DNA of 64,000 bases from Pseudopithomyces maydicus. Taxonomy: Eukaryota; Ascomycota; Dothideomycetes; Pleosporales; Didymosphaeriaceae. Position numbers and translations under genes: made by a program. The notes beneath the pieces are model-generated. The model made no database searches. It was not told the DNA's origin and saw only the letters and a list, made by a program, of their open reading frames with translations. Positions 22,287 through 33,225 of this stretch are shown piece after piece; position 1 is the first letter of the stretch; every line of letters starts with the position of its first letter. Where the stretch lies: positions 1,984,001 through 2,048,000 of the forward strand of contig JANTUC010000005.1 of NCBI GenBank assembly GCA_026873275.1. Direction: 5' to 3'.

Positions 22287-24083
22287 ATGGCAACCACCAC
22301 GCAGCCAAACATGGAGGGCATCGAGAGCCGCCGCCTGCAGCTCGAGGAATCGGTTTCCAAACTTCGAAAAGCCTTGGATCATTGGGCTACGTGGGAAATG
22401 GAGTACCAGATACTCAAGGAAGAGCTGCAGGCTGTTGACTCTCCCTCTCCGGCGCAGATGGTTGAGATAGGTCGCGATATCCAGGGTAAACTGGTCAACG
22501 AGAAGGAGGTCGACGAGCTGCTCGGCAAAGACATGCCAACAAAACGCACTGCTAACCAGGTCATTGACATGATATCCAGGCGCCTTGACTATGTCGGCCA
22601 GAACCGCCAGAGCGTCGAGAAGCAGCTCGAAAAGGCCCAGCAACAGCTCGAAGGCTTCGACATGTTGACGGATCAGGGTCTGGAGAACGAAGAGGGGTTG
22701 CCGATGATGGATATTGAGGAACGACTGGACGATGATGACAACATTATCTCGAGCAATGTTATGCAGCCTGGAAAAGTGGCGCCCGAACTCGTAGAAGCCT
22801 TACGGAAGGCCGGAGTACACAAAGAAGAGCAGAAGAGTTCCAGAGACGAGAATTTGGAAATAGCTCCAACGGCCCCTGTTCCGACGTCTGCATCTGCTGC
22901 TGTAACCACACCTAAGGTTGCACCTGCCACAGCGGTAAAAAGTCCGGTTACATCGACGTCAAGTATAGAGCCATCTTCCAAAAAAGATGCTAGCAACCCT
23001 TCTCCGGTGCCAAAGAAGTCGGTGTCGTTCGCAGCGGACGTACAGGTGGAGACCTTTGAGAAGCCTAAGACCCTTCAAGATGACGTACACAATTGGAACT
23101 TGAAGCCAGGGACAAAGGTTTACGAGCTTGACGAAGAAGGCGAGGAGATCATTTCGTCGGCTGTTGTTCCAAGCGATACTCCGGAAGAAGCCGCATTGCG
23201 AAGAGAAATGCTTCAATATGGACTGAATGAGGTCAACGACGTTGTTGCTGAGCTCGAACTAGAGGATGACGACGAAGACATGGATGTCGATTATGATTAT
23301 GAAGAATACGACAGTGAAGTGAGCGAAGAGGAAGACGAGTATGGGCGCAGCACTGGTCGCGTACTCTCTGATGACTATGTCAAAGAGATGCAAGAGTTGG
23401 AGAAGAAGCTCAATGCTCGGATGATGGAGAACCTCGGACCTAATTCCGGACTTCTAGGGAAAGCCAGCGATGCACGAACATTGCGTGTACGTGAAGATAA
23501 CGATTTCGACCAGTCGATGACAACAGAAATATCGACACCTAAAGCCGACGCACCTAGCAAGGGGGTGCGATTTTCGGATGACCTTGATATCGCAGATCCG
23601 GCCCACCCAGCAACAGAACCATCCGTGCCCATCAAACTCCCACCCACTATCTCTGACACCATCGTCGAACGCGCTCATTCGACCCCTCAACCTCCATCTG
23701 TCCCCATTAAACCAGCTAGAGTTTCACGTTTCAAGAATGCTCGGGCACCTGTCAATGGTCCTCCAGCGATGCTTCCCAGTCCTGCTGTGCCTGAGCCACC
23801 GCCCGTTCCAACTGGACCATCAGGTCGTGTTCTTGCCAACAGCATTGCAGAACACTCTCCTCATCCTTCAGAACCACAGGCGCCTGACGAGTTCGATCCC
23901 GTTATCCACGACCGCCAGATCACAGCGGAGTATCATAAACTCCGCAACAAAATGATCTCGCAACAAGGCGGCTTCAAGCCCTCTGAGGAAGACGAGAACG
24001 ACCCGATCGTAGAAGAACGTAACGGCAAGACAAAGAAAGTAAGTCGCTTCAAGGCTGCGAAGCTGAAGGCGGAGGGTTTGTAG
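22287..24083 (+). CDS. BUD27: Bud27/URI-type unconventional prefoldin
   Basis: Intronless frame of 598 residues from the ATG at 22287 (MATTTQPNMEGIESRRLQL); an in-frame ATG 23 codons upstream is rejected because it lies in a pyrimidine-rich, leader-like stretch. Residues ~10-130 form a prefoldin-alpha-like pair of coiled-coil helices (LEESVSKLRKALDHWATWE, RRLDYVGQNRQSVEKQLEK). This is followed by long low-complexity regions, an SVSFAADVQVETFEKPKTL motif, an acidic tract (DDDEDMDVDYDYEEYDS), YVKEMQELEKKLNARMMEN and GVRFSDDLDI. The motif VSRFK occurs twice, near residue 500 and at the C-terminus, as in the conserved tail of Bud27 proteins. Bud27/URI helps assemble RNA polymerases in the cytoplasm and links to TOR signalling. 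Its partner across the promoter, Tfb3, also serves RNA polymerase II. Confidence 0.88.
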   Translation: MATTTQPNMEGIESRRLQLEESVSKLRKALDHWATWEMEYQILKEELQAVDSPSPAQMVEIGRDIQGKLVNEKEVDELLGKDMPTKRTANQVIDMISRRLDYVGQNRQSVEKQLEKAQQQLEGFDMLTDQGLENEEGLPMMDIEERLDDDDNIISSNVMQPGKVAPELVEALRKAGVHKEEQKSSRDENLEIAPTAPVPTSASAAVTTPKVAPATAVKSPVTSTSSIEPSSKKDASNPSPVPKKSVSFAADVQVETFEKPKTLQDDVHNWNLKPGTKVYELDEEGEEIISSAVVPSDTPEEAALRREMLQYGLNEVNDVVAELELEDDDEDMDVDYDYEEYDSEVSEEEDEYGRSTGRVLSDDYVKEMQELEKKLNARMMENLGPNSGLLGKASDARTLRVREDNDFDQSMTTEISTPKADAPSKGVRFSDDLDIADPAHPATEPSVPIKLPPTISDTIVERAHSTPQPPSVPIKPARVSRFKNARAPVNGPPAMLPSPAVPEPPPVPTGPSGRVLANSIAEHSPHPSEPQAPDEFDPVIHDRQITAEYHKLRNKMISQQGGFKPSEEDENDPIVEERNGKTKKVSRFKAAKLKAEGL

Positions 24084-24579
24084 CTTCTCTATGATACCCA
24101 CTTTTTCATTTCCGATTCCAATTTTCTCTTTCATCTCCATTTGCAAGTGATGCCGTTTAGGCCGCAGACACGCGGCTGCACATTACGGAACCCATGCCCG
24201 TGAGAGATACCTATCCATGTGTCTGTCTCACATTTTATGGTGTCCAAAATCAAATTCTGGGTTCTCTGACGTGGTTTGTTTAGCTTAACAGCTTTCATAC
24301 AAGTCACGATTGTTTTGATACCCTGTACATTCTCGCCGAAATTTGGAAGTGCACTGCTAATCGCAATGCACATAATACAATGACCTTTATAAATTCCGTC
24401 CAGTTTCAGCTCCACATGTGACAATTTACCGTGTCAACCAAACCAAATACCAGATACAGTGACTGCTTGGGTCACACCGTACTAAGATCGTGTAACAGCT
24501 CGCGATATGGTAGGAAAGCCATCGTTCAGGCGTGAGAAAGAATCCAAATCCCTTTATATCATTCTTTCAACCACAGAGC
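24084..24579. other. Intergenic (convergent 3' ends)
   Basis: Between the 3' ends of BUD27 and the isochorismatase-like gene. No coding signal. Confidence 0.6.
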
Positions 24580-25191
24580 TCACCTCTCCCACCTAGCGCA
24601 AAACTCATCCGCCGAATATACAAATCCACGATTCGACAACACCTTATTCACCAGCGCATCATGCACGCTTTGCTCCGCGTCCGCACACCCATCCTTCAGC
24701 ACCGTAACTACAAACTCTGCATCACACCCCGCCACCGCAGTCCTAAGCACACACCCCGACGTACTCAACCCCGTCAACACCAAACTCTTAATCCCATTCT
24801 CCTCCAAATACTCCAACAACCCTGGAGACTTCAGCGCCGAAACATGTCCAATTCTTCGCGTAAACGTGATCTCTCCGTCGGAGTCCTGAACCAGCGATGG
24901 TGCTTCGTCTCCAGCGCTTGATTTGAAATACTCCATTGCAGAAGCAAGACGCTCGACATCTTTGGCGGTAGGGAAAGGCGTGGAGCTGCTGTCGATTAAG
25001 CAGTGAATGATGTGGATGCCCTGAGCCTTGGCCCATTTCTTAGTAGATGCGGCAACGGCGAGGGCATCGGCGCCTGCGGGACCGCCGGTCCGTTCGATGA
25101 GCATGTTGTGGAAGTCTAGGAGGAGGAGGGCTGTTTGGGAGGATGGGTAGTGGGAGGGTGTTGATGGGTTGGTTGGGGATGAGGTTGCCAT
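24580..25191 (-). CDS. Isochorismatase-like cysteine hydrolase
   Basis: Intronless, 203 residues. Cytosolic alpha/beta hydrolase of the isochorismatase superfamily, whose members cleave isochorismate, nicotinamide or N-carbamoyl compounds using an Asp-Lys-Cys triad. Visible landmarks are ALLLLDFHNM with the Asp (about 26), the strand IHIIHCLID, and LVLTGLSTSGCVLRTAV with the nucleophilic Cys (about 147) preceded by the usual small-residue turn. At the place where the catalytic Lys normally sits, before the loop and helix leading to the Cys strand, the sequence reads ITFTRRIGHVSAL, with two Arg and no Lys. The enzyme may therefore be altered in mechanism or inactive. No neighbouring pathway genes hint at substrate. 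Confidence 0.88.
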   Translation of the reverse strand: MATSSPTNPSTPSHYPSSQTALLLLDFHNMLIERTGGPAGADALAVAASTKKWAKAQGIHIIHCLIDSSSTPFPTAKDVERLASAMEYFKSSAGDEAPSLVQDSDGEITFTRRIGHVSALKSPGLLEYLEENGIKSLVLTGLSTSGCVLRTAVAGCDAEFVVTVLKDGCADAEQSVHDALVNKVLSNRGFVYSADEFCARWER

Positions 25192-26683
25192 GTTGAGCTT
25201 TGTTCGCTGTTGACTCCGGTAAAGTGCTTTTGGTTAGGTATATTGATGCTTTATCGGAACTGATGTTCGCTTTATAGATTTTTGAAGTTTGATATTCGGT
25301 TTCTCTATGGCCGTATATCGGCATTAAGGGCTCGCGTTGACGTATCTCCGATGTCTTGCGGCCTGATTTGGTTAGCTTCAGTGCATCCACTCGATGTGCT
25401 ATGCTCGTGGAGGGGCATTGCTCGTTCGACTATTCAATCCAGTGCGTATTCTTGATCACTACAATATATGGGTAGCCTTTTACATATTACGTCAAGCATA
25501 TCTGCTCGATCGATAGGGAATTAGCCTTAGAAATTCACTTCTTTCGGATGTGTGAGGATGTTTTGAGGTGTTAGAGGATAATTCATTGATTTTAATTTTA
25601 TCCCTTAAGTCAACAATAAAAATCCTGAGAGCAGCTGTATCATTTGATGGAATGACTATGTCGTTTAATATAATTTCAATGCTGCGATTTTTGTTATAGT
25701 TGAACATGCATCAGATATATTGCCTACTGTCACCACATAAACAGTCATCAGATATAAACACGACCTACGTGGTGTCAACACAACATTGGATATTAATTCG
25801 GACCACAGCGGACAGCAATAGTAAGACCAGTGCCAGTCGAAACACTTGTGCAACAAATAATCAAGTTCGAGAACTTTAGGCACGAAATCCAATTAGCATT
25901 CAATCAGGTAGCTATACAGTGTAGGATCCATAGGCTCATGTTCAATGTACCGTATGTTATATTAGACATGCAGTAGGGTTCGTCCTGAGAAAATATGACT
26001 TGATGAATTGCAGTCCAAGTTATTCGAAGACAATCGATGATATGCTGAAGGATCATGCCTATGGTATTCACAAAAAGCCAGACAATGCTCAAGGCTGAGT
26101 AGGTGAGACTACGCTGAGTCTGCCTTGCCATTTGTGGTGCACGTAGGTGACCACTTCATATTCTCTGCGCCTCTTATCGAATTGCACTGCTTCAAGGAAG
26201 GTAACGCGTGGTGGAGGTGAGAGTCTTCAATGTTGCTAGAGCAAACAAAGGTCCAATATCAAACCAGATGGCCATAAAGTATTCAGATCATCTCTTAATG
26301 CCACAATTGTAACAGAGGATGCATTTGATCATAGCTACTACGCAGGTAACCACACCAGGTGCTCAGCTTAGTTACATATCCTGAAAATTTCAGAGGCAAA
26401 TAAACGGTAAACCAGACATCAGCAGGGAAAAGAATTTAGAGAGTAGATTTAGAAGAATGCTGCAGACGTTATGTGAAGAAATTCAGGGATCGAGGCATCG
26501 AGGCATCGAGGCGTCAAGGTTGACGATGGGTGCCAACTGAAACGCGGGGAGCTGATTCCCCGCCTTCCCTTGTGGAGACTAGCGTCATTCGGCAAGGCCT
26601 AAATTCGCTAGCCATTCACTGCGCGACCCACCATTGACGCTCACTGTTTGTCTCTTGCTATTATATATCCCCAGCCCCTCACC
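25192..26683. other. Intergenic, AT-rich in its left half
   Basis: 1.5 kb without a supported gene. The part around 25450-26450 is AT-rich with only short frames. A small tandem repeat lies at 26492-26515. The right end is the RGG-protein promoter. Confidence 0.6.
26492..26515. repeat. 8-bp tandem repeat, three copies
   Basis: GAGGCATC is present twice in tandem and a third copy differs by one base (GAGGCGTC). It lies about 170 bases before the start of the RGG-protein gene. Confidence 0.85.
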
Positions 26684-28133
26684 ATGTACGCATCAAGATG
26701 GGCACCCAAGGCCGAGGAAAAGGATTCAACCGAGTCAACACCACCGCCCGCACCAACTGCGCAACAAACAGAGCCACCAGCTCCCTCGGAACCCAAAGCT
26801 GTTGACCCACCCCCACCAGCGGAAACGTATGCGCCACAACCTGTATGTACACATCAACTTAATACTTCCACGATTAGATGTTACCCTATAGTTCTAAGTA
26901 CACATCACTAATTCAGAGTAGCCCAGCGACATGCCGTACGATTACAACTATGCCGATACATCTATCGACCCGTTCGCGCAGACAGCAGGCACGGACGACC
27001 TGTTCTTCGACGACGACTTTACCCCTGTCGCCGAACCTGTGGTCGAGCAAGCATCTGTTGAAACAGCACAACCAGACCCTGTTCCCGAAACAGTAAAACC
27101 AGCTAGCACACTTGTCCAGTCGCAATATGCACCGCGCGGCCCAGCCAACGGCGATCGGGGTTCACGTGGACGGGGCAGAGGCAGAGGTCGCGGACGAGGA
27201 CGGGGTGGCAACCAACCTACAGAAGCACGAGAGCCGAAGGAGAAGCCAGTGCCTGAGAAAGACGCGAAGAATGGCGAATCAGCAACAGACAGCGCCCCGG
27301 CTGCTACAACTACCGCAGACACCCCCGAGGCTCCATCCACCCCGGCTGCGCCCAAAGAGCCCAAGTCTGTCCGCGGCGACCGCACCCTTACCGGTGGTAC
27401 GCCTCGCGCACGTCTGACCGAGGACCAAATCAATGCCAAACTCGCAGCCATGAAGGCCAAGAACGAAGCCCTCGCCACCGCACACGCCCGATCGGAAGCC
27501 GATGCTGCCAACTTCGAAGCCCGTGAGGCACTCGCTGCGCAAAAGAACGCGGAGCGCAAGAAACAACAAGCAGAGCGCCAGAAGGCAGAACGCCAGAATA
27601 GGCAACAGATGATGGGTGAGCGGGAAAAGAACAGGCAGCGCAAACTGCAGGCACTCGGCGGCAGAGAATGGGATCTCGAAAAAGAAGGTGGCTTCGAAGG
27701 CATTGGTGAAGAGCGCAGGCAAGGTGCTGTGCGAGGCGCGCACGGTGGCGTCTCAGGAGTTACGAGGACTGTCAGTGAATCGGAATACCATCACCAGGAG
27801 CAAGATCACGCATCCGCATCGCGCGGCCGGGGTAGAGGTCGAGGAGGGCGCGGCGGTAGAGGTGGCCGCGGGGATAACCAAGGCTCCCACAAGAAGGAGA
27901 GCGAAGCCCAGCAGCCGCCCTCGGCAGCTGACTTCCCTGAACTACCGTCTTCCTCTGTGGCTACCAAGAAAGACGATGAACCGGCTAAGAAGCTGGACTT
28001 CCCTATCAAGACTAAGACTGAGGATATCAAGGCCACAGAGCCAGATCGCCCAGGAATCAAGAAGCAGGAGTCGTTTGGCTTGCCGTCGCCGATGGCGGGG
28101 AGGAGTTGGGCGGACCAGGTAGATGACGCGTGA
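26684..28133 (+). CDS. RGG-box, low-complexity RNA-binding-type protein
   Basis: Two exons, 26684-26842 and 26922-28133 (intron 79 nt, GTATGT donor, TAG acceptor), 456 residues. The acceptor at 26921 is chosen because other AG choices give a wrong frame or a stop. The protein starts MYASRWAPKAEEKDS, then has a Pro/Thr-rich segment, an aromatic-acidic patch (MPYDYNYADTSIDPFAQ), a first RG-repeat block at ~145-160 (SRGRGRGRGRGRGRGG), and a highly charged helical middle (TPRARLTEDQINAKLAAMK; AERKKQQAERQKAERQNR). A second RG-rich block (SRGRGRGRGGRGGRGGRG) is followed by a C-terminal SFGLPSPMAGRSWADQVDD. RGG boxes bind RNA and are arginine-methylated. I recognise the layout as a conserved fungal RGG protein but not a characterised gene. 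Confidence 0.82.
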
Positions 28134-28496
28134 ATTGGGTACTCGAGTTGGGCTGTCATGATTGTATAGATGGCATGGAAAAGGAAATTTGTTGATACCA
28201 GTCGGGTCATCCATAGGTGTCTTGCATGGGTAGAGGGAGGCATTCATGACTGAAAGTTGCATTGATACCTTGAAAAATATTCATGCTCCCATTTCTTTTT
28301 GTCGCTTTGGTATTCCCAACTGTTTTTCTTGGGTCCTGCAAGTGTGAAAGCTGGGAATTATCTACATTTGTCTATCAAGAATTCCACTATCCTTCGAAGA
28401 TGAGGAGCTGAATGATTACGCACACTTGAATATACAGTCGTGTATAAACGTGGCTATAGACATGAGTTGGTAGACCCGCCTCGATTCATCATGTAC
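28134..28496. other. Intergenic (convergent 3' ends)
   Basis: 363 bases between the 3' ends of the RGG-protein gene and the HET remnant. No coding signal. Confidence 0.6.
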
Positions 28497-29449
28497 TCAG
28501 ATAAGCCTCATATCTCGCTCTGTTAAACCACCAGAAACCGCATTGATCTCTGGTCCAAACAAACGCCCCACTCCAATCCTTTCATACACGTCCGAAAAGC
28601 CTGGAACCGTGACCATTCGCACCACAAGCATTTTATAAGCCGGAACCGAAGTAAAAAAATGCCTTAGACCAAAACTACCCTTCGGCCCCGGGAACTGCTC
28701 TGTAAGGAAGGCGTGGAACGGGCCGTTCGAACGACAAGCCGCGTCGGTCTGGTAGTCTGGATGTTCGATGGATGCCCATCCTGCAACAGTTTCTGGCAGT
28801 GATGGAAGACTGAGTCGACGCCACAAGTGTTGTTGGGTTCCGTCATGCCCCGTCTGATACGCCATGGTTGCAGCGTCCCACTCGCTGTCGAAAACCGCAT
28901 CAGTATATACTTGCTGTAGGAAGCCTCGCATATGGAGAAGGACAAAACGATTTTCATTTGCGAAAGTGTCCGGTATGATATCGGTGGCTTTGCTAAAGTC
29001 CGGTAGCCATTCCTCATCATTCATTTGTGTTACAGGTATGCGCGTTGCCGATACTGAAGCACATAGATGCTTGGATCCTTTTTCTGGTATTTCATATGTC
29101 GATGTGTTTACCCAGCGAACCGACATACCAGTCTTGATGTATCCGCGGGCATCGTCCGGCTGCAGGTTGGCAATGAATGCCCAGGACCACGTAGGGATGC
29201 CACTGACCCGAGAGAGTGATGTCGGATTTGATTGTTCCCACAATAGACCATCGATATCTGGATACCAGAGACCACATATATAGTGCGTGTAGTTGGTAGC
29301 GGCGGCGGGTGTCTCTGTTCCACTGAAACGTTGGTGTATGTTATGGAAGGCTTTTTCGTACTCTGAAGCAATCCTGCAAGTGCGACTAGCCGATCCCCAG
29401 TGAACTGGGTAATCGCAAGCTTAGAGTAGGATTCCACCAGAGACTGCCA
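28497..29449 (-). pseudogene. 5'-truncated, frameshifted HET-domain (heterokaryon incompatibility) gene remnant
   Basis: Only the C-terminal part of a HET-family protein can be read. The first usable piece is WQSLVESYSKL followed by FTGDRLVALAGL, which in intact HET proteins lies just after the HET domain. The text continues with HYICGLWYPDIDGLLWEQ and the family-typical GIPTWSWAFI. To pass from the first to the second segment the frame must move by one base near 29371-29375. The HET domain itself, normally 150-200 residues further upstream, is absent: the sequence beyond 29450 is AT-rich and non-coding. A short product from the ATG-like start at 29243 could still be made. HET genes trigger cell death on fusion between unlike strains and are often lost or decayed, so this is most likely a relic. 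Confidence 0.75.
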
Positions 29450-30195
29450 CTTACCATGAGCTGACTAGTTAAGTTTCGATTTGTCATGGACTATAAGCTT
29501 TTCAATTTGGTGAAAGTAGATATTTTACTCTTGATAGCCCTGAACCTCAGCAGTATTGGGAGCCTTACAGGAACAGCTGCCTGCAATGCAGGAGTTGATC
29601 GGATGTCCGGTTTACAGGTGACAACAGTATATTTCAGGGCGAACTATGAAATCTTTCTTATGATCTTCGATTTTTTAGTTATACAAGCACTCTTTACATG
29701 ACCATTGGAAGTTGTTTTTATATATATATTGAAATTTAAATTACTTTCCATCTCACTTTGAACACTGTTCAACAAATACTAGTAAAGTGTTGGAATATTT
29801 CTGATTAAGACTTCTAAACTCTCCGAAGTCGCGGATGTATATATTTTGCAACATGACGCTCTCAGTGCAATTATTTCTGGCTCAATAACTTTAGAATCAG
29901 GATTTCCACAGATTATGGTGTCTGAAAGGTGGAAGTATCTTAAAATCGATAAGTAGCTGGTGCTACTGACACTGGATGGATAAAATCTTTTGATTCATCA
30001 TAGTATACGAATAAATATCAGAGCTTTGAAATCCGCTCTAACACCTTGCTGTAGAGAACAGTAACAGTCTCATCTAGCCGTATTGATTTCGGATTTTATC
30101 CACGCCTGATATGACTTGAGCTCATAGAAATATGGGAAAGAGCGTCGTCACGTCCTGCATCAAACACATATGTACCAACAAATTCGACCTTCGAC
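29450..30195. other. Intergenic, AT-rich
   Basis: Lies where the missing 5' half of the HET gene would be expected (29450 onwards) and over the 3' side of the tyrosinase gene. It is AT-rich, with no HET-domain residues in any frame. At 30096-30195 an alternative minus frame containing YESKVEFVGTYVFDAG remains open beyond the tyrosinase stop. Confidence 0.6.
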
Positions 30196-32272
30196 TCATA
30201 CGAGACATCCCAATATCGTAACACCCCCAACCCAGCGATCCAACTCTGTGACCAAAACCGCCCTCTCCACCTGAACACTCATCAGTGTGATCTTCACACC
30301 CGGAACCTCGCTCTTCGGTATTTCCACGTTTCCCTGAATCTCATCAGTCAAGCAAGAAGAGAAAATCGCCAAGTATCGTACCAATTCCAAGCGCCACTGC
30401 AATGCGCCCAGCACGTATCCTACCACATCACCTGCCACAAGCTTTCGTTTCGCCATCTGCTCCACAATCGTCGTGATCACAACCGTTCCAGTCGTATCTG
30501 CTCCTCCATCCACAATCTGAATCCTCGAAGCTGTCTTGCCGAGAAACGAACCCTGCGCACTCCACGTCGCTGGATTCTTGTCAACGTCGCCCATGAACAA
30601 CACCACGTTGTAAGAGAATTGTGAAGATACCGGCATATCTACTTGCACGAAGTACTCGGTTTCTATTCTATTTACGGATGGGTAGTTGTCATTGGTACCG
30701 AGAGGCGTGACTCGGTAGAGCGTGTTGATTCGAGAAATTAACGTTTCGTTGCTGGGACCATCGATGAGTTCGGGGTACGTGTATCCTAGATCTGAGATAT
30801 TTTTCACGCCTGTCGAGTCCCACCAATCTCCGCTAGCGGTGCGATGAAATGGTTCCAGCGCTGCGGGCAATCAGTGGCTTGGATGATATATAGCATGACT
30901 CGATATACTTACGCGACTGGGCGTCTAGGAGGTCCCCTGTGTGAATTGTCCACGATGAATGTTTGGCGATACATTGCTCCACATAGGTGTCTGGGAATAG
31001 GGCTTGAAATATTGCGATCAGCCGATCGACGTTCCTGATGACAAAAGTGTTAGAATTATTTCCCTGGGTATGGGCCTCGATGTTGCTTACGAATGGTGCA
31101 GCCAGAATAACGGATCAAAGGCTGAAGTAGGGACCGGTGACATATGTCCGGGATCCATAGCATTATGAATGCTATTATGAGGATGTTCGACAGAGAGTAT
31201 CGGTATCGATGAATTTCTGCAATTGTAATCGTTGCTAAAATCATTGAAGGAATGGTATTGCGTGATGATCGAGTATACCGTCTGACGAAGGCCAGCTACT
31301 TGACTCCTCAATTCCGAATTGAGAGAAGTGTGGTTACTGTCGAAGTCACTGAGCGAATTTTTCACAGCTCGTCTTACGGTTCGCTGCGAGTGGTCGCAAA
31401 TAGGAGCATTCTGGTTGAAAGAACATCCCTGTGCCGAACTTTCAGTCGGAACACAGATCGAAATACGAAATACTCACAGTGCTATTAATCTGAGTGTTAT
31501 CAAGCGGATGAAACGTATATTCGTACAACGGATTCGAAATCTCCTCATTTGATCCATCGGCCAGTGTAACGGATATTTTCGGCGAACTCATGGCCACGGG
31601 AAACACAGGTTCCCCTTCAGGTACAGCCTGCGCCCAATCCCAGAAGGGAAGCCTAAGCCGGTCCGCTGCATCATCATAAGATGGGTCATCAAAGCCATCG
31701 GCAATATCAATCGCGATAGATTGCAGTTTTTGCTGTCGCGCGTTATTTGTACGCCTACCGACCGTAGGACAGGATTACCTCGAAAAGCAGTATCAATGGC
31801 CGATGCCAAGTGCTGAACAACAGCTCGTGATGCGGACAATAACCATACTTAGGTGGTGTGCCATGAGCAGGGTTGAACGTTACGCCGTCCCAGTCGTACC
31901 TGCATTCGACCGTGAGTGTGTGCTAGCTGCATGTACGTGTACGGTGACACCGACCAAGGCATGCCATGAATCCCTGTAACAGAAGGTGATCAGCAGAATT
32001 CATCGCGGTCAGAGGGAATTCGTACCAGCAATCTGATAATAAGAGTCGATTTCATTCTGATCCATGTCCTGAAAGTCCCTCAAAGCTAGCAGGAACAAGT
32101 TCCACATGATTGGATCGCGTTGGAGCTCGCGGATCTCCAACCGTGGATGCACACCACCCACCGCTCCCGTGACGGCATAATAAGATTCAGGCTCTTGTCG
32201 AGCATTCAGATATCCAGACGTAATTCCATATAAGTGCAGTAGTAGCAAGAAGATGAGATGAATTTTGAACAT
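30196..32272 (-). CDS. Secreted tyrosinase (type-3 copper oxidase)
   Basis: Oxidises monophenols and o-diphenols to quinones. Exons: 32272-32026, 31973 to ~31943-31949, 31899-31779, 31732-31478, 31428-31091, 31034-30913, 30860-30382, 30333-30196; introns ~45-56 nt. The second donor is uncertain among nearby GT sites. A signal peptide (MFKIHLIFLLLLHLYGITSG) precedes the catalytic domain. CuA ligands lie in GIHGMPW, YCPHHELLFSTWHRP and the CuB ligands in PHNSIHNAMDPGHM and FDPLFWLHHSNVDR; all expected His are present. LRLPFWDWA is also typical. The C-terminal domain has LDAQSPLEPFH and SEVPGVKITLM. Intron 7 (48 nt) is a multiple of three, so its retention would keep the frame. The last ~30 residues could be read in either of two frames. 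The gene runs about 690 residues in total. Confidence 0.85.
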
Positions 32273-33225
32273 GCTCAAATGTGCTCAGCACTTTAATCGT
32301 CTTGATTTATAAAGTTTGTGGTGGAAGGAAGTTAAGATGAGGGATTAATTTGGGCGAGGAGTCTTACTTTATCATAATACTATCCCAGTCGCGTGGGTGT
32401 ATCACAGCCGGAAAAACGTCGTGATACTGGATGTACAAGGCGTTTGGTGTTTTCACGACGTGGTACACCCGGCTAACAGCGTTCTGCACTCCAACCACAA
32501 TTGGATATAATCTCGTACGACGGTATACTCGAAAGAAGGTATAACAAAAATCATGGTCAATATAACGACAAAGGAAGATAAGGTATTAGGTCTGGGTAAG
32601 CTATCTGGGTCGCTCCTTGACGAGCTTGGGGTTGCTATAGGTTGAGGTTTTATATTCTTTTTAGGGACATCCTAGGAAATAACGTAGAATGGGCATCAAG
32701 CGATGAAAGTTCATTCGTAGTAGTGCTATGGGACTTCGGTCTTTGGGCCCCTATCAAACAGGCGCATTGCATTGTTTCCAATTTACTATCAAATTACTAC
32801 TGTTCTTAGCGGAGCATCATTTTTCAGCAATTGCCCTTTTCTGATGGTCACGTTGCGCAGTTTGGGATCCGAAAGGTATGTTGCTGTTAATCATGCTCAT
32901 CTCTCAGCGTTGTCCAGAAATAGACCTTGCCTGGTATTACAAGGTGATTGTCAACCCGATGAAGACTGCGAATTACCGTAAACAGGAGCATATAGATGCT
33001 ACATTCGCCCCAAAAAAAAACGATTTGCACATCACAACCAAGTAGAAAGCGGAGAAAAAACACTCTGTAAATCAACAGATGCAGAAAAACACTAGATTTG
33101 TGCCTACGCCAATAGAAAATGCGCGACACACGATGACCGCGATGCTAGGAATACTTCGAAACTGCAAGCCCCAAAACAGCGAAAAGTGCCCAAACATACC
33201 ATGGCAGTTTCCACGCTTTCTCAAG
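32273..33225. other. Intergenic; promoter side of tyrosinase
   Basis: No gene seen. Holds an inverted repeat listed separately and an A-run at 33008-33016. Confidence 0.6.
32416..32461. repeat. 9-bp inverted repeat upstream of tyrosinase
   Basis: ACGTCGTGA (32416-32424) and its exact complement TCACGACGT (32453-32461) are separated by 28 bases, 144 bases before the tyrosinase start codon. It could be a paired binding site for a dimeric regulator or a chance hairpin. Confidence 0.55.
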
